Shown here: positions 12,265 to 24,200 of the stretch, piece by piece
How the letters are laid out: the number at the start of each line of letters is the position of its first letter
Numbering within the stretch: the stretch's first letter is position 1
NCBI GenBank assembly: GCA_037367405.1
Contig: JAZKJV010005543.1
Location: forward strand, 248,001 to 312,000
Source of the DNA: Ottelia alismoides
Lineage: Eukaryota > Streptophyta > Magnoliopsida > Alismatales > Hydrocharitaceae
Length of the DNA: 64,000 bases
Direction of reading: 5' to 3'
Notes under the pieces: generated by a model
The model's database searches: none
Told to the model about the DNA's origin: nothing
What the model saw: the letters and a program-made list of their open reading frames with translations, nothing else
Translations under genes and position numbers: made by a program

Positions 12265-15200
12265 TCAAGCCAGATATCGGTACAACTTCCTGTCAATTTT
12301 GTCCCTCTCTAAGAACTCCCTCTCAATCAGGGATTCGATGCGCTTCTTTATAACTACCGGATTTGGGAGGAACCGGGATTGCAACTGTTTCGTCACCTCC
12401 GTGACGATGTTGTTATGGTCCAATACACGACGGGATTTCATGATCCTAACAATAGCTGCCTCAATCTGAGGTTTCCTGTCCTCCTCCACCCGCTGCCGAG
12501 TCTCTTGCTTCTCTGGTTCGGACTCCTTTTGTGCAGCAACTGTACCTATCTTCACCTTGTAGAATTTGCTGCTGAACTTATCATTGAAGTAAAACGTGTC
12601 ATCTTCTGCAATATCTTTGCTCATGGGTTCCTTTCGAAGGACATTTTTGCCCTTGACACAGGCAAGGGATTGAAGGCACCTTTTAAGATCTGAGGATGGT
12701 ATTTCAGTTGCTTGCTCGATTTCCTTGTATGTTAGCTGATCAGCTGAATTAAACAGCATGAGAACGCACATCTGATAGGTAGAAACATTAAGCTCATGCT
12801 TCTGGCCCTTCCCAAAAGTTGCTTTCAAGTCAGCTGTACCCATATTTGTTTGCCATGACAGCCTTCGGCCAGTATGGGTTCCGAGATAAAAGGCACGGAA
12901 CTTCTCACAAACACCAAGAATTTCTGCTGGAAGGTTGCATGCAGGGCTCGGTTGGGTAGGCCACGACCCAGTTGTTAGGACTTGCACTGCCAGTGTAGGG
13001 CCATCTGCCAACTCAGGAAGAACTTTATTAAATTCCCCCATCGTATCTTGAGAAGTTCTCATATCAGTAAACATGCCTTCCAGTTTGGACGTGAACTGAT
13101 ACCCACACTCTGTTTTAAGTTTAACGATGAGACTCCTCTCTGCATCATCCGAAACTGTCTTGCCGGACAGAAGTCTTTTCGCCAAATGTTGCTTATAATA
13201 CTTCTCAAATACATCCTTTTCCTGCAAGTATCGAAACAGCATCATCACTTTGTCAAGAACAACCTCAACATCCTCTTCACTGACACCTTTGAGGCCCTTA
13301 CGGAGTTTATCATCCACATACAAGGATATGAACTCAGGTGACCTGTTATTTAAGTTTATAAAATATTCAAATGACGAATTCAAAGCATTCTGGAAGGTCT
13401 TGTCATTGTTGAATGCAAGATTGATAATCTTATCGTGCTTATCCCTCTCGTCTAGAAGACGCTGAACAAAGTCCACAGGGTCCTTTAACCTCTCTGGGTC
13501 TGTAACCAGCTGCTTCCCAGTTTCTCTAAGGTGAGATGTCATTACAGCTCTAATGGTGGTTAGACCATCAGGAACTCGGTGGAAGAGATTGTACATCCTT
13601 CCCAAGTCTTCATATTTGTCATTAATCAGCATATTAACAAGGCCTGAATTCTCCATGTGAACCAACCTTTGCATGTGATTTGCAATCATCTCCCTCTCCA
13701 CGACATTTGTTAGTTTTGGCTCGCTTTTGGTGGACAGATAATGAGAAACCCTTTCAATTTCTTCATTAAGCCTCCTTTCAGCTTTCTTCAAATATTCACC
13801 ACAATCACAGCATTCAATGAACTTCTGAGATTCTCCACTATAGAAACTGGCAGAAGCTTCCAGAAAAGGCTTTTCAAAATCGTCTTGGTACACAGATGAA
13901 CCCAAGTCGGAGAGCATCTTTGTCACATTCCTCATCAACCCTCTATTTATAACATCGCCATTACGTTCCCTATGAATAAGTTCAAGAAGTGTGTTTAGTA
14001 GACGTGGCTGGATATTGCCAGAGTGGATGATTATATCCCTCCATAAGTTCAGACCAAGTTCATGAACAGGAGTTTTGTGATTTATCGCAATAAAAGTCCT
14101 GTCCATATACATCAATATATCTCGGATCATTTGCAATGCCTTATTGTGCTCATCCCATTTTCGGTTAAGCTCCTCCAAAAATAGTGCACCCTGTGCGGCA
14201 TCGATGGACTTCCCAATATCCCTGAGATGGGTCGTCATTGTCTGGACAAGCCCAGAGTAAAGCTTTTCACCATGTTTGTGCAGCACCATGTTGTACGCAT
14301 TTCTGCATTTACAAGTTATTAAATCAGGAACATGTTAACACTTTCTTCAAGTATAAGCACGTGAAATTCCCAGCAATGCACATAGAAGCAAGGCACATCT
14401 AGAGAAATATCTCGCAATACATAACCAAACATGAAAAAAATGAAACTTCGGTGTGGACTATTTTATTCATATAAATAAATCTTACATAGAATTCCTCTCT
14501 TTTTTGGGGAAAAATAGAATTCCTCTTTATGCAATAAATTCTTAAGAAAAACCATATTCTTGTATAACTGCAAGTTACGCTATACATACCACCCCTGATT
14601 CTTTTGGGCCCCACACCCCCACAGAACATCAAATTTGATACAAGAAACACCACATTTAACAATATTCCTCTAACATAGATTAATGAAAAATCACGATAGT
14701 ATAATGACAGAGAACTGTAATATGGCTACAAATCTTAATAATAGATTTTACACCTCTGATATGCACACGACCAATGGCAACAGCAATGGGAAGGGATTAG
14801 TATACAACCCAAGCGCACATCAGCAAAAATCGGTGGCTTGTGATCCAGTTTGAACTTTGGGGATTGGCAACGTTAGATTTGTTTTTTGAAAAGCCAAAGC
14901 ATGACCATCCAAGGTGAGTTGTATTCTATAATTCAATTTAAAACAAGTTTTTTTTTGAAAAAAAAAATAAAACAAGGTAGGTTGCATTTTACAACACAAC
15001 TCCCAATACATCACAAAAAAAAACATACCCACACTACATTCGTTTCTGTATTATTATGAACCATATTCTCGATATAATCTCTCATTATTGAACACCAGAG
15101 CATTCTCTGATTCCATAGTACCCATAAAATCGCAATGGGATCTAGCATGCCATCTTCTATAGGTGAAACACACACCATCCATTCTACGTGTTCTGAAGTT

Positions 15201-18200
15201 TCACAAAAAATAACATTAAAGTCGGTGTTGTATACCAAATCTGATATACACATTGCACTCCAAACAAAAGAAGCCAACATGCACAAGAAAAACAGGCGTT
15301 CCACACTCTCATCCCCAACCACACAGATGGACAAGTCTGGCCAAGCTCAACACCGAACCTACTTTAACTTTCTGTAAAAAATTTGTTGGTGATTTAGATT
15401 TTGATAATGACATGTTAGACATTATATTGGTTTTTGTAGAAGAAGCTAACCGTTAAAAAGAAAATGCTATTCTACTGAAGTTCAAGATGAAAAGCTGACG
15501 TATCAATCTAAAGATGAATGACAAAGAAGCATTACTTAAGGAGGTAGAGAACAAAGGGCCAAATCAGTCAAGGCTAAGAAACAGGTCCAGTCTTAAGCCT
15601 CAAACAAAAGCAAGGACTATTTTGCAGTAGACCAGATCATGTTAGAGAACAATCTCAAGTCAAAGATCAAAAGAAGTTACTCAAGAAAGGTTCAAGAAAC
15701 CAGAGTCCTAGAATCCCAGCAGTCTCTTACCCTCACATTTTGTGCTAAGGAAAAAGAATAAAGACGTGGAAATCTAGAAACCAGAGTCCTAGAATCCATC
15801 CAGTTGTCGGTCCAGAAAGCAAAAGAAGCTCCATCTCTCAAGCACGGTCGAAAGAGCTCAATAAATTACGGCATAACAAAGCAACTACATTTCCAGAAAG
15901 CAGAACAAAAGGCAGACCGATTGTGTATCAACACCTCCTGTACCCGAACACCATATAATTTTCTGATTAATCAGCAACACAGATCATTGTCTCCCTGAAT
16001 TCTAGCAATCCACTTCAGGAGTGCGCCTTGTCCATAGACTCCATGCGTGAAATGCCCAATCCTCCGAGTGGTTTAGGTAAGGTAACGATTCTCAGTTGAT
16101 CAAATGGATTCCCTTCCCGCCTTGTCCCGAATTGGACCAAAAAAATCTTCTCATAGTTATCTCTAAACGTTGTCAAACGCCACTTGGCAATGGGGGAGAT
16201 GACATGAAGAAGCTCGTGATAAATAACACTAATCGTTCTCCTCTTGAAAGCAAAGCTCCCTTCCAACTTGCAATCTTTTCCTCCATCTTCTCGATTATTT
16301 GCAGCCAATCAGAAGTTTTTAGTCCGCCACAGGTGAGTGGAATACCGAGATACTTGATAGGAAGAGTACCACATTCTCTGCCCAGCTCCAAACTACAAGC
16401 ATTTACTTCATATGAGAGCCCAAAAGAAATGGTCTTATACTTGCTATGGTTAAGATTAAGGTTGGAGAGCTCTCTAAAAATCTCTAAAGTCTGTGTCATG
16501 CCCTTTGCATCATCCCTCCCGTCCTCGATAAAGAAAATTGTGTCATTTACATAGAGTAGATGGACAAAAATATCCTTCAAAGAGATAATCCAGGGGAGAG
16601 CTGAAGATTGCGTTCGGAGCGAGTGGGGGGCGAAGGGCGTGGCGACCGAAGACCGTTGGTGCGAAGGTGCTCGGGGGAAATGGCGATGCTCGTGGTGGCT
16701 CTGGAGTGCATGGCGGTGGGGTTGGCGGTGAGTCGAAAGCAGTGGGTGGAGCGTGGGTCAAGGACTCTCATGCTAAGCCAGGTAAGCGGTGCTTCGGCTG
16801 TGGTGCGCGAGGTCATATCACCTCCGCATGCCATGCACCGCCTAGGTGCTTCCTATGTGGCAAGGTCGGTCATCGCAAGTCCTCTTGCTGGTTCTCTGCG
16901 GCAGTCGACGACTCAAGGCTTCGCTTGGATTCGCAGCGCCCGGCGATGCGGAGGCGACTTCAAGGTTTGCATGGGATTCGAGATACTCGCTCTTTTGCGC
17001 ATGTTGTTGGCAGTGGTGGTGCAAGCGCAGCGGCAATGGTTGGTGGTCCTGCACCTGCACGGGGGGCGGCACAAGGTTTCTGCTCCCACTTCGAGGTGGG
17101 AAGTAGCTCGGGAGGAGCGTCGGCGGTGGAGTCTCAGGTCGCGTCGGCGATGGCGAATCCTGTTGGGTTTATGGATGTTTCTATGCCAGGCGGCGAGAAG
17201 GTGCCCGCGGCTCGTGGAGTCGGGGATATGGGGTCAAGGGAAGACGCGGCTTTGATGCAAGGGGGGCGGGTGAAGGAGGAGTTCTCGGCTGGGGTTGAGG
17301 TTCGCGGAACTGGGGTGCATGGTGTCCGCTCCATGGATGACTATCATGGTGTTCCCTCGGTGAACTTCGTCGTTGTGGGGGTCTTGCAAAAGCCTGGTGC
17401 TGGGTGGGAGAACATTCGCGCGGCTACGTTGGATTTCTTGGGCGAAGACTTCTCTGGGGATTTCGTCATCCTCGACGCGAGTAGGTGCTGTGTTCGTGGG
17501 CTCTCCCCGGCGCAACGGGAGAACCTTCTTCGTTTTCGCGGTGTCGCCTGCGTGACGTGGCGGAGGCTGCGGGTGGCGGACGGTGCTGCCTCCCCTACGG
17601 AGGTTTGCGTCGCGGAAGTTCGAGGGGTGCCTTTCCTCTCCAGAACGGTGCATGCTCTATCGAAGGTCGTCAGCTGCTGGGGGCAAGTCCTCGCCATCAT
17701 TGACGATGGTCTTGCACCTGGCGCCGACTGGAACTGCTCCCGGATCCTGCTCGAATGCTCTCCTTCGTTTCTTCAGGCGATGGCTGGAAAGGTTCTTTTT
17801 GAGACGCTGTCTTTGGGTCGCTGGACCTTCAAGGTGGAGTTCTTTTTCATGCCGACGACGGCGCCGCCGGTTTCTTCTACGCCTTCATCGTCTGAGCCGG
17901 TTTCTTCTCCGCCTTCTTCGGCTGTGCGTGGTGGCGGGTCTGTCACTCGGCCGGGGCTTGACGGTTGGGATTCTTCTTGCCACGTGTCTTCTGCCAGGGA
18001 TGTTTACGAAGCGACGTCATGCAAGGGCAACTGCTCGGGGGATTTCGATGAGGCCCCTCGGGACATGCGAACGCATGGTGGCAACCGCTATTTAGTGGCT
18101 TTCGAACTTCTCGAGGACGATTCACATCCCTCTGCTAACTCCTTTCTGTCGGCGGATTCTGTTCGCCCGAACTCTTCCTCGCACGTGTCAAGGCTCCCTT

Positions 18201-21200
18201 TGATCCCAGTTTCGGATCCGGGCATATCGGTTCATGGGCCTCTTCGCGGGTATTATCGGATCGGCAGTTATCGGATCCATTTATGGCTTCGGAGCAACTC
18301 TATTGGGCACCCGATTACTTGTGTCCCGAGCCCATCAATTCGGTGGCCTTTTCTTACGAGGCCCATCTGGAAGATTTGCTATCTCCTTCTATTATGATGA
18401 CGGCTGCCTCCTCTTCTGCCAATGAAGACTCGGCCCATTCTATGGTGATTGTGGGGGACACTTTGCCTCTCTCCCCTTCTCCGGGGATGTCCTCTCCTCG
18501 AGCTGGTGATGGGTCTCCCGGGGGGGGGGGGGTGACTACCCCCTCAGGTGGTGCTATTGTGCTTGCGGGATAATCCCCCCAATCTCGCTTTGGTAGAAGC
18601 TACAGTCGGAGGTGGCGCTCTCGACCTGGAGTCTCTCTCATTTCTACTTGTCAGACGTTGCGCGAGGCGGTGACGGAGGTGGCAGGCCTCCTGCCGCTCG
18701 GGGACCGACCCCTTGGCGGTCTATGATGCTACCTTACTGGTTCGCAGCTATACTTGGGCACCTTTTGCGGTTAATGAAGATATTGTCCTGGAACGTACGT
18801 GGCCTTGGGGACCCTGACCGTAGGCGCATTTTGGGCTCGCACCTCGTTGAGTGGGATTGTGACATCGCTTTCATTCAAGAATCAAAGCTGTCGGCGTTGG
18901 ATGATGATTTATGGCGGTCTTTTGGAGCTGGATTTCTGGATGTCTTTCGCTCTTTAGATGCGTCTGGTGCAAGGGGTGGTGTTATCGTGGCTTGGCGTTC
19001 TTCGCGATACTCCTTCTCCTCTATGCGGGTGGGCCGTCACTCCCTCTCCGTGGTATTGACTTCCTCTGCTTCTAATGTTTGCGTGGCCTTTACTTGCGTG
19101 TACGCGCCTACTTGTCATATAACTCGCCGTGAACTCTGGGCGGACTTACGTGAGGACGCTGGTGCTATTGGGGACATTCCATGGCTGCTGGGGGTGACTT
19201 CAATGTCACATTGCTTTCGCAGGATCGCCCTCGGGGTCGCGGAGGGCAGGAACCGGACTCTAATGAATTTATGAACCTCATTAATGATTTGGCTCTCGAA
19301 CCACTTGTCCCAAATGACATTTCTTACACATGGAGGAATAATTCTACCAGGTCACGGATCGACAGATTTTTGGCGAATAACCACTTGATGGAGACCTTCC
19401 CTTTATGCGGGGTGTCCTCTAGACCGCGGTCTTTCTCGGATCACAGCCCCATTATTTGGGAGTCTGGCGATGATATTCATCCTCGTGGCATATTCCGTTA
19501 CGAGAGGTTTTGGCTCCTTGAGCCGGGCTTCAAGGAACTCGTGCGAACTCACTAGGCTCAGGCAACTTTTCCGGGCAGTGCTGCCCGTCGCTTTGACCTT
19601 AAACTATCTTCGCTCAGAAGGCTCTTGGCTGCTTTTAAAAAGGAATCTCGTATTGCTCGTAGCGCCACTCACAAGGCAGCTGACGAGGTGATATTGCGCT
19701 TGGATCTCGTTGAGAACGAGAGGGACTTGACTCAGGATGAGTTAACCGCGTGTGCGGCGGCCGCGGACAAGGTTAAGGTGGAGGACCGGAAGCATTTGAT
19801 TGAATGGCGCCAGCGCTCTCGGTGGCGGTGGTTGAAGGAGGGGGACGCCAACACTGCTTTTTTCCACAGGATTGCTAGTGGTCGCCGCCGTACTAATTCT
19901 ATCTCTTCCCTGATGGGTAATGGCTCCCTCGTCCAGGGGGAGAGGGAGTTGGGCGAAGCGCTGGGAGCGTACTTTAAGGATAATTTTGGCCGCCGGTCCA
20001 CGTGCACGTGGCGTTGGTCGGGGAGTGGGGCTTCCTTGCTCCCTCAGCAGGATGCGATGGCCCTTATTCGGCCTATTTCTATGGAGGAGCTCAAGGGGGC
20101 TGTATGGGATCTCAATTCCGAGGCCGCGCCGGGACCCGATGGCTTCCCCGTTTCTTTTTATAGGGACTTCTGGGACGTGATTGCTAATGACGTTATGGAC
20201 GTCGCCCGCGAGTTTTGTAACGGCAATCGGGGATTTGATCGAATCAACATGGCTCTTATTGTTCTCATTCCGAAGTCTCCTACCGCTAACCGTATCGAGG
20301 ATTTCAGGCCGATATCCGTATCTAATGCCATCTATCTTATCATTGCTAAAGTCCTGGCTCGGCGACTCGCTCCACTTATGGACTCCCTCATCTCGCCTAC
20401 TCAAGCCGCTTTTGTTCGTGGTCGGCAAATTAGTGATTGCTATGATGTGGCTTCGGAGATTATTGAGGGTTGGAGGAAGAACTGTACGAGGGGAATCCTT
20501 TGGAAGATTGACTTCGCAAAGGCATACGATTCCATGGATTGGCGTTTTCTATGGTCGGTTCTTAAGCGGAGGGGCTTTCCCTCGACTTGGATCTCTTGGG
20601 TGCGTCGTTGTGTCACCACGGCCTCACTTTCTATCCTTGTCAACGGGCGCTTGGCTGGGGGCTCCTTCCAGCCTCGGAGGGGGGTGCGGCAGGGGTGCCC
20701 CCTTGCTCCTCTGTTATTTGTTTTGGCTGCGGACGTCTTGCCTCGCATGATTCACAATGTGGCTGCAGCGGGTCTTACTCGCGGGTGCTCTCTTGGCCCC
20801 TTTCATATCCCTATTATACAGTTCGCTGATGACACTATCTGTTTTATCGAGGGCGGTGCCTCCAGCGTGGCGGGTATGGCTACCACTTTGGAACTTTTCA
20901 GCGACATTTCGGGGCTCCTCATCAACCCTTCTAAGTCCAGGCTTGTTCCCTTTAATACTCAGTTGGCGGAGGTTGGGGAGTGCGAGCGGCTCCTGGGTTG
21001 CCCTCCGGGACATCTCCCTCTGGATCATCTGGGCTTGCCTTTGACGGTGGGTCGTGCTCGCATCCGTGATTGGAGAGCGGTGGTAGAGAAGATGGAGGCT
21101 CGGTTGGCCGGGTGGCGTGCGACTCTTCTATCCCGTGGTGGTCGGTTAGTACTCCTCAAGTCCGTTTTATCTTCGATATCAATCTATTTCTTTTCCGTCC

Positions 21201-24200
21201 GGGGAATGCCAAAGGGGATCCGCCGAAGATTGGAAACGTGTATGCGGGGCTTCCTCTGGGGTAAGAAGGGGGAGGGGAGAAGGGGCGTGCACTTGGTGGG
21301 CAGGGACGAGGTTACTCGGCCAAAGCAGGAAGGGGGGTTGGGTGTGAGGAGGGTGGACGTGGTGAATGAGGCCCTTCTGCTCAAATGGGTGGCTAGATTA
21401 TGGGGGCGGGAGGAGAATTTCATGCTCAATTTTTTGAGGGAGGCGGTGGGAGTTGATCGGTTCTTTGATTCGCGGGGCCGTGTGCTGGTCCTTTCTTCTT
21501 CCTTCGTGGTTGGCGTCGTGGATGCCCTTAACCGAAACCGATCCCTTTTTGGCCTTAAGCTTGGAGATGGTTCTTTGCTTCGCTTCTGGGGTTCCCCCGT
21601 TTATTCGCGCTGGCGATGGACAAAGATGCGGCCGTGGCTTCGTTCTGGGATGGTGCTTCTTGGTGCCCCACGTTTGCGGCTAACCTATCGGACCGGCGGC
21701 TGGAGGATTTCATCGCTCTCTTGGCTGTTCTCGCGGAAGCCCCCACGCCTTCTCTTGGCCGTGATCATCTGCTATGGAATGATGGCTCCTTCTCCACCCG
21801 TGTGGCTTACCAGGCTCTTTTTCCTCCCTCTGTCGGGGCGGACGCATCACTCTTGCGTGACTGTAGATTTTTCTAGGGACTCAAGCTCCCGGAACGCATT
21901 GGCATATTCCTTTGGCTTTTTCGGCGCGGCAGACTGTTAACTCGTAGCCGGTGTGCCTCGATGTTTCCCAACGCCACTTCCATATGTGGCCTCTGCGACA
22001 TGGAGAATGAAACTATTGAGCATCTCTTTCTACACTGTGACCGTATTCATGGGCTCTGGGCTGACCTGGGTTGGCTTAACATGTCGTCATTGGTATACTT
22101 CCGTGACAGCTTGGTTAGTTCTCGTGGCAGAGCTCGGGCGGACCTGCTTATCCCGATTGCGCGGCTTTGGAGCATTTAGCTTGGAAGGAATGAAGCTCTC
22201 TTTGCTCGGCAGAGGTTCTACGCCGAGAATATACGTTTATCGGCCTCGCGCTTTCTTCATGATTGGTGTGCTGGGTAGGGTCTCCTCTTTGTAAATGGGG
22301 GTATACCCTCTCGATACCCCCCGGTCTGTGTTTCTTCTTTGTTTGTTGTTCGCCCTCCCCTTGTAAGTATTTTCTTAAACTCTTATTTAATGCATCGGGG
22401 CGAGCACCTTTGAGTGTGTCCCCCTTTTTGAGCGTCAAAAAAAAATATCCTTCAAAGAGTAGTCAATTGTGATCTCTTGAGAAGTTACTTGATGCACCAT
22501 GCAAGCAAGGATATCTGCTGCAATAGCAAACAACAAAGGGTAAGATGGCAGCCTTGACGAGTTCTGAGGCTGAAACCCCCTCCTGGGCGGCCATTCACAA
22601 TTATCGAGTAAGTTGCAAATGTAACGCATCTTTTCATCCATGAAATCCAAATATCAGAGATACCACAGCATGCTAAAGCAGACCGCATGAAGCGCTAATC
22701 CAAAGTATCGTAGGCCTTTGAAAAGTCTACCTTCCATAGAATTCCTCTTGTGTGTCTTCTTTTTCAATCTGCAAGGATCTCCGTTGCAACGACCAAACCG
22801 TGACCAATCTACCTACCAGGGATGAAAGCTTATTGAAGTGGCGAAATAATATCTTCCAACTCAATGTTCAACATAATCCCCAAGACCTTAGCGATAATCA
22901 AGTAGATGACATTCGAAAGTTCAATCGGGTGAAAGTCCTCAACCTGTTCTGAGGATTCCTTTTCGATATAAGGCAAATGAGTACTTTGTTTACACTTTCG
23001 AATCTTGCGTTTCCCATTGTGAACTCATGCATGACCACCACCTCTACACCGATCAAATGCCAAAACTTTTTGAAAAAGAACACTGGGAAACCGTATGGAC
23101 CAAGTGCCCCATTAAAGATAGATGTAGGACTAAACATGTGGATAATTGGACCCTAAAGGGATCCAATTACCCATCTCTACATATAACACATACTCCAACA
23201 GTTTGAATGAGCCATCCAATTTTGTATCTGTTGTTGCTTGAATCGTCATATTTCCCAAAAGTTTGTAGCGCATGTGGAATCCATACACACCATAACAGCC
23301 TTGCATCGAACTTCTTTTAACCAAGCGCATATAAAGAACATGTAAGCATCATGGACAAGATACATTGACCCCTTTCGGAAATTTAGCTCTAAAACTCCCT
23401 TCACCACACATCCTATGCGAAGGAACTATAAAAAGATATTTACTCCCATCGATGAACAACCAATGCTACATCTTTTTTTACCCTATTTCCCCCAATTTCT
23501 CCATTTTTATTTCCCTTTTTTCTCATGACATTTAATTCTTCCTTTTTCCTTTTCATTCTCATCATTTTTTTCTTTTTTTTTCTCTTCCTTTTTCTAACCA
23601 TATCCTTTAGGCCCATGTTAAAGCAAACAGAATAAAAGGAAAACATTCTTTGTTCTACAAGCCATGTTGGAATGGTAATCACAACCCATCTCTACTTAGG
23701 GTAAAAGGAAACCACACCGCACGAGTGCAAAGACTTCATGATGCTCCAGATCGTGTCTTCTATAACGCATGTCTCCTCCAACACTCATCATCGATCAACC
23801 GCCGCTTTTGATGTCCAGTTGGTCTCCATTCAACAAAATTTGTATTGTTCTAAAAATCCTCGCATTTTTTGACAAAGGGTGAAATCCCGAGGTGGGATTC
23901 ACCGCAATTCATTGATAGAGGGTTCCGGTTACATTACCCGAACACCATAAATGAAAGAGAGCATTACAATGAGCTTTTACATTTTCAGGATAAAACCTCT
24001 GCCTCTTAAAGATAAGGACATTCCTCCCTCCACAGATCACCCACAAAGCTGCAAAAGGCAAAACGCAAACGTCTGACAAATTCTCCCCGAGAGCTCTCAT
24101 GGAAGCTCAGAACTCATCAAGACCCACGGTTGAGATTTGAGAGGGGCCCAATCTCCACCCAAGTCTGTGCCGACGTTGTGCAACCGAAGAAGAGATGATC

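Larger units (their letters stand above)
16585..22440 (+). mobile_element. LINE-A, nearly full-length L1-type non-LTR retrotransposon
   Basis: The element is bounded by a 14-19 bp target duplication: TATCCTTCAAAGAG preceded by an A run, at 16566-16584 and 22441-22459. At the 3' end it closes with an A run that merges with the duplication. It is GC-rich, unlike its surroundings, and has ORF1 with CCHC knuckles and ORF2 with endonuclease, reverse transcriptase and zinc-binding tail. It lies antisense to CUL3 and to LINE-B, into which it inserted. Only a few lesions break the reading frames, so it is much younger than the other LINE relics here. Confidence 0.92.

Noticed and set aside
19742..20428. 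228-codon frame on the minus strand
   Set aside because: It is the shadow of the LINE-A reverse transcriptase, which has clear motifs on the plus strand.
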